A stretch of 64,000 bases of DNA, from the NCBI RefSeq assembly GCF_000725885.1, contig NZ_JODR01000008.1:331561-395560 (forward strand), in the 5' to 3' direction. Numbering within the stretch: position 1 is the stretch's first letter; every line of letters begins with the position of its first letter. Below are positions 55,981 through 64,000 of this stretch, one piece after another. The stretch comes from Streptomyces albus subsp. albus (lineage in GTDB: Bacteria > Actinomycetota > Actinomycetes > Streptomycetales > Streptomycetaceae). The position numbers and the translations under genes are program-made. The notes under the pieces are model-generated. The model did not search any database. It had not been told where the DNA came from and worked only from the letters and a program-made list of their open reading frames with translations.

Positions 55981-55984
<4 letters not shown>
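53747..55984 (+). CDS. pnp: Polyribonucleotide nucleotidyltransferase (PNPase)
   Basis: PNPase degrades RNA phosphorolytically and in actinobacteria also adds 3' tails. The 745-residue protein has two RNase PH-like domains (first: [20 protein letters not shown]; second: [20 protein letters not shown] and [20 protein letters not shown]), a KH domain ([20 protein letters not shown]) and an S1 domain ([19 protein letters not shown]). The last ~25 residues are acidic. GAGGAG precedes the GTG at 53747 by ten bases. The stop overlaps the start of the M16 protease gene (GTGA). Confidence 0.98.
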
Positions 55985-58184
<2,200 letters not shown>

Positions 58185-58216
58185 ACCGACCGGCAGGATT
58201 CACGGAGCACAGCAGC

Positions 58217-58666
58217 ATGCGCGCGAAGATCACTTACTTTGTCCTGGCCGCCGTCCTGGTCGTCTACTTCGTCCTGGTCGGCAGCCGGGGCGTGCTGCTG
58301 ATCCAGCAGGGCACCGCGGTGACCGTACCCTTCGGCATCGCGGTGCTCGTGCTGCCGTTCATCGGGGCCTGGTTCCTGTGGCACACCACCCGCTTCGCCC
58401 GGCGCGCCTCGCAGCTCGCCCGGGAACTGGAGGCCGAGGGCGGCCTCCCGGTGGACGAGCTGGAGCGCACTCCCTCGGGCCGTATCGACCGGGCGTCCGC
58501 CGACGTGGTCTTTGCGAAGCGACGGGCCGAGACGGAGGCGAACCCGGAGGACTGGCGGTCCTGGTTCCGGCTGGCCGTGGCCTACCACGACGCACGGGAC
58601 ACCCCGCGCGCCCGCAAGGCCATGCAGCACGCCATAGCCCTCCACGACGCCGCCGGCCGCGGCTGA
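58217..58666 (+). CDS. Small membrane protein with TPR-like tail
   Basis: The 149-residue protein has two transmembrane helices (YFVLAAVLVVYFVLVGSRGV and VPFGIAVLVLPFIGAWFLW) and a cytoplasmic tail whose end, DWRSWFRLAVAYHDARDTPRARKAMQHAI, looks like one tetratricopeptide-type helix pair. I do not know a function for it. It starts 32 bases after dapB in the same direction and is probably co-transcribed. Confidence 0.8.
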   Translation: MRAKITYFVLAAVLVVYFVLVGSRGVLLIQQGTAVTVPFGIAVLVLPFIGAWFLWHTTRFARRASQLARELEAEGGLPVDELERTPSGRIDRASADVVFAKRRAETEANPEDWRSWFRLAVAYHDARDTPRARKAMQHAIALHDAAGRG

Positions 58667-58712
58667 CGGGCTTCCGGGCACGCACCGTCTCACGGGTCGG
58701 CGCCACGACGGC

Positions 58713-59258
58713 TCAGCCGCGCGACTCGGCCGCCCAGCCCTCTATGACGTCAGCGGCCCGCACGAAGGCGCGGCGACGGTTGAGGAAGTCCGCGTTGTGA
58801 TCGGTCAGCAGCACCCGCGGCTCCCCCGAGGACCCCAGCACCAGCGCCTCGCCCTGCACGGTACGGGGCAGCCCCAGCCACCGCACCGGCTGCTGCACCG
58901 TGCGTACCGTCTCCGCCTGCGTCCACCGCAGCGTCGTCGTACGGAACAGCCCGGCGTGCCGCAGCCCGTACGAGCTGACCCACACTCCCGAGCGCAGCAG
59001 CCGCACCGCCGCGGTCACCACCAGCACGCCGCAGACCGCACACACGGCGGCGCTCGGCAGCGCACCGGCCAGGGCGATGATCAGGGCCGAGAAGAAGATG
59101 TACGAGGCGAGCAGGAGGAGCAGCGCGCCTCCTGCCACCCGCCAGGGGCCGGGCCGGTAGGGGCGCCGCCACACGTCGCGGTCGGCCTGGGCGAGCGTCA
59201 CCGACTGCGCCGCGTGCACGCGGTCCTCACGGTCGGCCGTCACAAAGGGCAGGGGCAC
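58713..59258 (-). CDS. Membrane-anchored PH-like domain protein
   Basis: The 181-residue protein has two close hydrophobic helices (VAGGALLLLLASYIFFSALI; AVCAVCGVLVVTAAVRLL) followed by a beta-rich segment, WVSSYGLRHAGLFRTTTLRW and VLGSSGEPRVLLTDH, resembling bacterial PH (bPH) domains. The GTG at 59258 is chosen because GAGGA lies nine bases upstream; an in-frame upstream extension of 27 residues is not protein-like. It is convergent with the gene ending at 58666, with a gap of only 46 bases. The function is unknown. Confidence 0.7.
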   Translation of the reverse strand: MPLPFVTADREDRVHAAQSVTLAQADRDVWRRPYRPGPWRVAGGALLLLLASYIFFSALIIALAGALPSAAVCAVCGVLVVTAAVRLLRSGVWVSSYGLRHAGLFRTTTLRWTQAETVRTVQQPVRWLGLPRTVQGEALVLGSSGEPRVLLTDHNADFLNRRRAFVRAADVIEGWAAESRG

Positions 59259-59383
59259 GGCTGGGTCCTCGCTCGTGTCGAAGGCTGCACAGGGCCGGCC
59301 CGGCAGGGGGCGCCACCACGGGACACCCCGGGGGCGCACTGCCGCGGCGCTGTGAGCGGGACCTTAGCGAGGGAGAAGCGAAG

Positions 59384-59418
59384 CGGCCACCCCCGGGTGG
59401 TGATCCCGGGGGTGGCCG
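59384..59418 (-). terminator. Perfect hairpin terminator after the small membrane gene at 59665-59429
   Basis: GGCCACCCCCGGG (59385-59397) and CCCGGGGGTGGCC (59405-59417) are exact complements around a 7-base loop, with an added C-G pair. It begins 11 bases past the stop of the minus-strand gene at 59429. Confidence 0.8.
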
Positions 59419-59428
59419 GTGGTGCGGG

Positions 59429-59665
59429 TCAGCGGCTCTCGGCCGCTGCCGGGTGCTCGCGTGCCGGTAGCTGGTTGTCGGTCAGTGCCGGTCCGCCGAG
59501 CACGACGGCCCCCACGAGCCCCGCGACGATCGTCAGCCCCACCAGGGCGCTGCCTGCGACCTGGCGGAAGCTGCGGCGGGCACGGGGCGGCGGGGTGACA
59601 TTGCTGCGGAACCGGTCGGCCTCGGCTATGAAGGCGAACGGGACTGCCTCTCCGCGGCGGGACAT
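59429..59665 (-). CDS. Small single-span membrane protein (78 aa), unknown function
   Basis: The 78-residue protein has a basic N-terminal half (PPPRARRSFRQ) and one transmembrane helix (GSALVGLTIVAGLVGAVVLGG) followed by a short polar tail. AGGAG lies nine bases before ATG 59665 and a perfect hairpin follows the stop, so it appears to be a complete one-gene unit. I do not recognise the family. It is divergent from thyX across a 278-base region that is unusually AT-rich for this genome. Confidence 0.7.
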   Translation of the reverse strand: MSRRGEAVPFAFIAEADRFRSNVTPPPRARRSFRQVAGSALVGLTIVAGLVGAVVLGGPALTDNQLPAREHPAAAESR

Positions 59666-59899
59666 GACGGGGCGCTCCTGCGTGATCGTTTTGAGTGGTT
59701 GGTTCGTGTTACTTCTGCAACGTCCGGACCGGCTTCCGAGTGCCCGCTTGCCGGTGGACGCATGTGAAAAATATCAAGCGCGGCCACGACGTATGTCACC
59801 GGGGGTGCCGTTTCTTGGCCCCGAGTCGTGTTTGTCCGCATTAGAGGCGGCAAAGCGGACTATCCACCCCACCGGAATGGGTCCGTCCGCTCCGGCGCT

Positions 59900-59905
59900 T
59901 AGGCT
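59900..59905 (+). promoter_or_regulatory. Candidate -10 element of the thyX promoter
   Basis: TAGGCT lies 38 bases before the thyX start. No convincing -35 is seen. The same hexamer is placed before proS and rimP. Confidence 0.4.
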
Positions 59906-59943
59906 TGCCCCGCCTGGCAGAACGCACCTGGAAGGACCCGCCG

Positions 59944-60681
59944 GTGACCGACACCCCCGCCCCGCCCAGCCCGGGATTCCGCAGCGACATGACCGTCGAG
60001 CTGGTCAAACACAGCGCCGCCGACACCGATGTGCTGTGGGCCGCCCGGGTCTCCACCGCGGGCGAGCAGTCCCTCGAGGAGTTGAAGAAGGACCCCGAGC
60101 GCTCCAAGGGGCTGATCAACTTCCTGATGCGGGACCGGCACGGCAGCCCCTTCGAGCACAACTCGATGACCTTCTTCATCAGCGCCCCGCTCTTCGTCTT
60201 CCGCGAGTTCCACCGCCACCGGGTCGGCTGGTCCTACAACGAGGAGTCGGGCCGCTACCGGCAGCTCCAGCCCGTCTTCTACGTCCCCGACACCTCCCGC
60301 AAGCTCGTCCAGCAGGGCCGGCCCGGCAAGTACGAGTTCGTCGAGGGCACCCCCGAGCAGCACAAGCTGACCAGCGGTGCGATGGAGGACGCCTACCGGA
60401 AGGCGTACGCGACCTACCTGGAGATGCTGGAGGCCGGCGTCGCCCGCGAGGTCGCCCGCGCGGTCCTGCCCGTCGGGCTGTACTCCTCGATGTACGCCAC
60501 CTGCAACGCCCGCTCACTGATGCACTTCCTCGGCCTGCGCACCCGCCACGAACAGGCCAAGGTGCCCAGCTTCCCGCAGCGCGAGATCGAAATGGTCGGC
60601 GAACTGATGGAGGAGCGATGGGCCGAGCTCATGCCGCTCACCCACGCCGCGTTCAACGCCAACGGCCGCATCGCGCCCTGA
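59944..60681 (+). CDS. thyX: FAD-dependent thymidylate synthase
   Basis: ThyX makes dTMP from dUMP with methylene-tetrahydrofolate, FAD and NADPH. The 245-residue protein shows SPFEHNSMTFFISAPLFVFR, the signature FHRHRVGWSYNEESGRY and NARSLMHFLGLRTRHEQAK. The signature reads R91-H-R93 followed by eight residues and Ser, one more than the canonical RHR-X7-S. GTG 59944 is supported by GGAAGGA upstream; an in-frame GTG/ATG further up would give a non-conserved extension. A terminator-like hairpin follows about 100 bases after the stop. Confidence 0.96.
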   Translation: MTDTPAPPSPGFRSDMTVELVKHSAADTDVLWAARVSTAGEQSLEELKKDPERSKGLINFLMRDRHGSPFEHNSMTFFISAPLFVFREFHRHRVGWSYNEESGRYRQLQPVFYVPDTSRKLVQQGRPGKYEFVEGTPEQHKLTSGAMEDAYRKAYATYLEMLEAGVAREVARAVLPVGLYSSMYATCNARSLMHFLGLRTRHEQAKVPSFPQREIEMVGELMEERWAELMPLTHAAFNANGRIAP

Positions 60682-60735
60682 CCGCCGCCCCCGGCCCGCC
60701 CGTCCGCCGGTCGGAGGGGACGACAGGTGTCCGTA

Positions 60736-60765
60736 TTGCGACGTTTGAAGAACTTCATCTAGGGT
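60736..60765 (+). promoter_or_regulatory. Promoter with spacer palindrome in the thyX-dapA gap
   Basis: TTGCGA (60736-60741), an 18-base spacer and TAGGGT (60760-60765) form a good promoter. The spacer contains the inverted repeat TGAAG-AA-CTTCA (60746-60757). The surrounding 40 bases are clearly AT-richer than the flanks. A strong hairpin begins only 12 bases after the -10. Confidence 0.55.
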
Positions 60766-60776
60766 GATTGTGCGGT

Positions 60777-60814
60777 CTCGGCACTGCCTGAACCCCCGAG
60801 CAGGCAGTGCCGGG
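60777..60814 (+). terminator. Hairpin between thyX and dapA
   Basis: CGGCACTGCCTG (60779-60790) and CAGGCAGTGCCG (60801-60812) are exact complements with a 10-base loop; outer T-G and C-G pairs extend the stem. It could end thyX transcripts or attenuate those started at the promoter just upstream. Confidence 0.75.
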
Positions 60815-60958
60815 GCCCCCTTTCCCGCTCCTTCCCGGCACGTTCCTGCCTTGCTCCCCGCCTCTTTCCCGCCCCGCCCGCCGCGCGGAGCCGGCCGGGG
60901 CGACGGCTCGGAAGCCCGTCCACGGGCCCCGAGCGAGCATCACGGGGTGCGCTGCGAG

Positions 60959-60964
60959 TAGCGT
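60959..60964 (+). promoter_or_regulatory. Candidate -10 element just before dapA
   Basis: TAGCGT lies seven bases before ATG 60972, fitting a leaderless transcript. The GGAG between them is close to the start and might act as a weak ribosome-binding site instead. Confidence 0.4.
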
Positions 60965-60971
60965 GGAGCCT

Positions 60972-61871
60972 ATGGCTCCGACCTCCACACCGCAGACGCC
61001 CTTCGGGCGGGTCCTGACCGCGATGGTCACGCCGTTCACCGCGGACGGCGCGCTCGACCTCGACGGCGCGCAGCAGCTCGCTGCCCATCTGGTGGACGCC
61101 GGCAACGACGGCCTCGTCGTCAACGGCACCACCGGCGAGTCCCCGACCACCACCGATGCGGAGAAAGCCCAGCTCGTCAAGGCCGTCGTGGAGGCTGTGG
61201 GCGACCGCGCCCACGTGGTCGCCGGAGCCAGCACCAACAACACGGCCCACAGCATCGAACTGGCCCGCGCCGCCGAGCAGGCCGGCGCCCACGGCCTGCT
61301 GGCCGTGACCCCCTACTACAGCAAGCCCCCGCAAGAGGGCCTCTACCGGCACTTCACCGCCATCGCGGACGCCACCGGCCTGCCGGTGATGCTCTACGAC
61401 ATCCCCGGCCGCAGCGGTGTGCCGATCAACACCGAGACCATCGTCCGGCTCGCCGAGCACCCCCGCATCGTCGCCAACAAGGACGCCAAGGGCGACCTCG
61501 GCCGCGCCAGCTGGGCCATCGCCACGAGCGGACTGGCCTGGTACAGCGGCGACGACATGCTCAACCTGCCGCTGCTGTCCGTCGGCGCCGTCGGCTTCGT
61601 CTCCGTCGTCGGCCACGTCGTCGCCCCCGAACTGCGCGCCCTGCTCGAAGCGCACAGCAACGGCGACGTCGCCAAGGCCACCGAGATCCACCAGAAGCTG
61701 CTCCCGGTCTTCACCGGGATGTTCCGCACCCAGGGCGTCATCACCACCAAGGCCGCGCTCGCCCGTCTGGGCCTGCCCGCCGGGCCGCTGCGCCTGCCGC
61801 TGGTGGAACTGTCCTCCGAGGAGCTGGACCAGCTCACGCACGATCTCGCCCACGGCGGGGTACACCTGTAG
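60972..61871 (+). CDS. dapA: 4-hydroxy-tetrahydrodipicolinate synthase
   Basis: DapA condenses pyruvate with aspartate semialdehyde, the first step specific to lysine and diaminopimelate. The 299-residue TIM-barrel protein has GRVLTAMVTPFTADGALDLD, the GTTGE motif in VVNGTTGESPTTT, YYSKPPQEGLYRHF, the tyrosine/proline block LYDIPGRSGVPIN, and the Schiff-base lysine in RIVANKDAKGDL. ATG 60972 matches the usual N terminus. An unusually well-formed hairpin 110 bases after the stop lies in the leader of rnj, so dapA and rnj may share a transcript. Confidence 0.97.
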   Translation: MAPTSTPQTPFGRVLTAMVTPFTADGALDLDGAQQLAAHLVDAGNDGLVVNGTTGESPTTTDAEKAQLVKAVVEAVGDRAHVVAGASTNNTAHSIELARAAEQAGAHGLLAVTPYYSKPPQEGLYRHFTAIADATGLPVMLYDIPGRSGVPINTETIVRLAEHPRIVANKDAKGDLGRASWAIATSGLAWYSGDDMLNLPLLSVGAVGFVSVVGHVVAPELRALLEAHSNGDVAKATEIHQKLLPVFTGMFRTQGVITTKAALARLGLPAGPLRLPLVELSSEELDQLTHDLAHGGVHL

Positions 61872-61981
61872 GTCCCAGACTTCTCACAACTGCATACCGC
61901 CGGACCACGGCAGTGCACGACCAAGAAAACACGCACGACACGTACGCAGGACCGTCACGTCCGCGTGCGCATCATGAATAC

Positions 61982-62017
61982 CGCGCGCCACGTACCCAGG
62001 CGGGTGCGTGGCGCGCG
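61982..62017 (+). promoter_or_regulatory. Stable hairpin immediately upstream of the rnj ribosome-binding site
   Basis: Arms 61982-61997 and 62002-62017 pair over 16 positions with a single T-G wobble around the loop AGGC. The base of the stem is only four bases from AAGGAG (62022-62027), which drives the TTG start of rnj at 62034. Confidence 0.75.
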
Positions 62018-62033
62018 TGGTAAGGAGAGTCTT

Positions 62034-63719
62034 TTGAGTCATCCGCACCCCGAGCTCGGTCCGCCTCCAGAGCTCCCCGAGGGTGGCCTGCGCGTCACCC
62101 CGCTGGGCGGGCTCGGCGAGATCGGCCGCAACATGACCGTCTTCGAGTACGGCGGCAGGCTCCTGATCGTCGACTGCGGTGTCCTCTTCCCCGAGGAGGA
62201 GCAGCCCGGCGTCGATCTGATCCTCCCCGACTTCACCACCATCAGAGACCGCCTCGACGACGTGGACGGCATCGTGCTCACGCACGGCCACGAGGACCAC
62301 ATCGGAGGCGTCCCCTACCTGCTGCGGGAGAAGCCGGACATCCCGCTGATCGGCTCCAAGCTCACCCTCGCCCTGATCGAGGCGAAGCTCCAGGAGCACC
62401 GCATCCGGCCCTACACCCTTGAGGTGGAGGAGGGCCACCGCGAGCGCATCGGCCCCTTCGACTGCGAGTTCCTCGCCGTCAACCACTCCATCCCCGACGC
62501 CCTGGCCGTCGCCGTGCGCACCCCCGCGGGCATGGTCGTCCACACCGGCGACTTCAAGATGGACCAGCTCCCGCTCGACGGCCGCCTCACCGACCTGCGG
62601 GCCTTCTCCCGCCTCGGCGAGGAGGGCATCGACCTGCTGCTCAGCGACTCCACCAACGCCGAGGTCCCCGGCTTCGTCCCGCCCGAGCGGGAGATCTCCT
62701 CGGTGCTGCGCCAGGTCTTCTCGACCGCGCAGAAGCGGATCATCGTGGCCAGCTTCGCCAGCCACGTCCACCGCATCCAGCAGATCCTGGACGCCGCCTA
62801 CGAGCACGGCCGCCGCGTCGCCTTCATCGGCCGCTCGATGGTCCGGAACATGGGCATCGCCCGCGACCTCGGCTACCTCAACGTCCCCGCCGGCCTCGTC
62901 GTGGACGTCAAGACCCTGGACGACCTGCCGGACAACGAGATCGTGCTGGTCTGTACGGGCTCGCAGGGCGAGCCCATGGCCGCCCTCTCCCGGATGGCCA
63001 ACCGGGACCACCAGATCCGCATCGTCCAGGGCGACACGGTGATCCTGGCCTCGTCGCTCATCCCGGGCAACGAGAACGCCGTCTACCGCGTCATCAACGG
63101 ACTCACCCGCTGGGGCGCCAACGTCGTGCACAAGGGCAACGCCAAGGTGCACGTCTCCGGCCACGCCTCCGCGGGAGAGCTGCTCTACTTCTTCAACATC
63201 TGCCGGCCGAGGAACCTCATGCCCGTCCACGGCGAGTGGCGCCATCTTCGCGCCAGCGCGGAACTGGGCGCGGCCACCGGCATCCCCCACGACCGCATCG
63301 TGATCGCCGAGGACGGCGTCGTGGTGGACCTGGTCGACGGCAAGGCCAAGATCACCGGGAAGGTCCAGGCCGGATACGTCTACGTCGACGGCCTGTCGGT
63401 CGGTGACGTGACCGAGTCCTCCCTCAAGGACCGCCGCATCCTCGGGGACGAAGGCATCATCTCGATCTTCGTCGTGGTGGACAGCACCACCGGCAAGATC
63501 GTCGGCGGCCCCCATATCCAGTCCCGCGGCTCCGGCATCGACGACGCCGACTTCGGCGCGGTCATGCCGAAGATTGACGAGGCCCTGGCCAAGTCGGCAC
63601 AGGACGGCATCGCGGAGACTCATCAGCTCCAGCAGCTGGTGCGCCGGACCGTCGGCAAGTGGGTGTCGGACACCTACCGCCGGCGCCCGATGATCCTGCC
63701 CGTCGTCGTCGAGGTCTGA
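62034..63719 (+). CDS. rnj: Ribonuclease J
   Basis: RNase J is a metallo-beta-lactamase nuclease with endo- and 5'-3' exonuclease activity on RNA. The 561-residue protein has VLTHGHEDHIGGVPYLL (His84 to His89), the beta-CASP domain with FCTGS-like VLVCTGSQGEPMAALSRM, and VHVSGHASAGELLYFFNICR near the end of the catalytic part. A C-terminal dimerisation domain follows. The TTG at 62034 is chosen because AAGGAG lies six bases upstream and conserved sequence begins shortly after; in-frame upstream starts read through the hairpin. A perfect hairpin terminator follows. Confidence 0.96.
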   Translation: MSHPHPELGPPPELPEGGLRVTPLGGLGEIGRNMTVFEYGGRLLIVDCGVLFPEEEQPGVDLILPDFTTIRDRLDDVDGIVLTHGHEDHIGGVPYLLREKPDIPLIGSKLTLALIEAKLQEHRIRPYTLEVEEGHRERIGPFDCEFLAVNHSIPDALAVAVRTPAGMVVHTGDFKMDQLPLDGRLTDLRAFSRLGEEGIDLLLSDSTNAEVPGFVPPEREISSVLRQVFSTAQKRIIVASFASHVHRIQQILDAAYEHGRRVAFIGRSMVRNMGIARDLGYLNVPAGLVVDVKTLDDLPDNEIVLVCTGSQGEPMAALSRMANRDHQIRIVQGDTVILASSLIPGNENAVYRVINGLTRWGANVVHKGNAKVHVSGHASAGELLYFFNICRPRNLMPVHGEWRHLRASAELGAATGIPHDRIVIAEDGVVVDLVDGKAKITGKVQAGYVYVDGLSVGDVTESSLKDRRILGDEGIISIFVVVDSTTGKIVGGPHIQSRGSGIDDADFGAVMPKIDEALAKSAQDGIAETHQLQQLVRRTVGKWVSDTYRRRPMILPVVVEV

Positions 63720-63740
63720 CCCCTCGACGGCCCGCCGGGC

Positions 63741-63780
63741 GAGCGGGGCGCCCCTCGATTTGCCTCCAGGCGCCCCGCTC
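63741..63780 (+). terminator. Hairpin terminator after rnj
   Basis: GAGCGGGGCGCC (63741-63752) and GGCGCCCCGCTC (63769-63780) are exact complements around a 16-base loop. It begins 21 bases after the rnj stop. Confidence 0.75.
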
Positions 63781-63890
63781 CAGTACGTTTACATCTCCAC
63801 CGCATCGGGAACCCGGGTCGGCCACGGCCTGCGGAGCCCCGATATCCAGGAATCCGAAAAGGGCCGGGAAACGGACCGAAAAGATTCTGG

Positions 63891-64000
63891 TAAGGTGGAG
63901 AACACCGAAAGGGCAAACGTCCGGAGAGACCGGTGAAACGGTTTCGAAGGAAGCGTCCGTTCCTTGAGAACTCAACAGCGTGCCAAAAGTCAACGCCAGA
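63891..64000 (+). promoter_or_regulatory. Promoter and leader of a ribosomal RNA operon (cut by window end)
   Basis: TAAGGT (63891-63896) is a -10-type element in an A-rich context. The region that follows ends with CTTGAGAACTCAACAGCG and GTGCCAAAAGTCAACGCC, the conserved leader block that precedes 16S rRNA in Streptomyces and other actinobacteria, as I remember it. No rRNA sequence itself is in the window. This predicts a 16S gene within a few hundred bases downstream. Confidence 0.75.

Overview
The window is high-GC chromosomal DNA (mostly above 70 % G+C by eye, frequent GTG starts, strong third-position G/C bias, many leaderless starts) from an actinobacterium. Gene order and content point to Streptomyces or a very close relative: dxr-rseP-ispG, proS, rimP-nusA-ylxR-infB-DUF503-rbfA-truB-ribF, a single ESX-type (type VII) secretion locus carrying a BldB-like regulator, rpsO-pnp, dapB, thyX, dapA and rnj. 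The species cannot be named from the sequence alone. The last ~110 bases look like the promoter and leader of a ribosomal RNA operon whose 16S gene would lie just outside the window.

Layout. (1) 1-9.9 kb, metabolic and regulatory genes: the 3' end of a PucR-type regulator, an aldehyde dehydrogenase, a TetR regulator coupled to a phosphotriesterase-family hydrolase, a cAMP-phosphodiesterase-like metallophosphoesterase, a 48-residue membrane protein, a NarL-type two-component pair and a long acyl-CoA dehydrogenase. (2) 10.0-17.7 kb, MEP isoprenoid genes dxr and ispG around the site-2 protease rseP, two GNAT acetyltransferases and proS. (3) 17.8-20.0 kb, a minus-strand trio: an APH-fold protein that has lost metal ligands, a ferritin-like DUF4439 protein and a probable Tat lipoprotein. 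(4) 20.3-32.9 kb, the transcription/translation cluster rimP to ribF, interrupted between truB and ribF by a 1241-residue protein that reads as trypsin-like protease + STAND-type NTPase + helical repeats. This is the most unusual gene here.

(5) 33.2-53.1 kb, the type VII secretion locus. One arm (minus) has an EspI/MinD-like ATPase, an unknown 234-residue protein and EccE. Divergent from it (plus) are EccB, a mycosin, an unknown 176-residue protein, a WXG protein with a proline-rich tail, a second mycosin, EsxB and EsxA. Then come BldB and EccC (minus) and EccD (plus). EccB, EccC, EccD and EccE would form the inner-membrane machine, the WXG proteins are candidate substrates and the mycosins the membrane-anchored proteases. 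No EccA-like AAA+ protein is present. (6) 53.2-64.0 kb, rpsO-pnp with a structured intergenic RNA, an M16 protease overlapping pnp, dapB, small membrane proteins, thyX, dapA and rnj. Pnp and RNase J put two RNA-decay enzymes in one neighbourhood, and DapA and DapB are consecutive steps of lysine/diaminopimelate synthesis.

Non-coding structure is rich. There are perfect or near-perfect 12-20 bp hairpins after many transcription units, several short-period repeats (15, 23, ~22-43 and ~46 bp) confined to intergenic gaps, and inverted repeats overlapping promoters of a TetR gene, of the WXG operon and of the thyX-dapA gap. No tRNA gene, CRISPR array, insertion sequence or prophage gene was seen.
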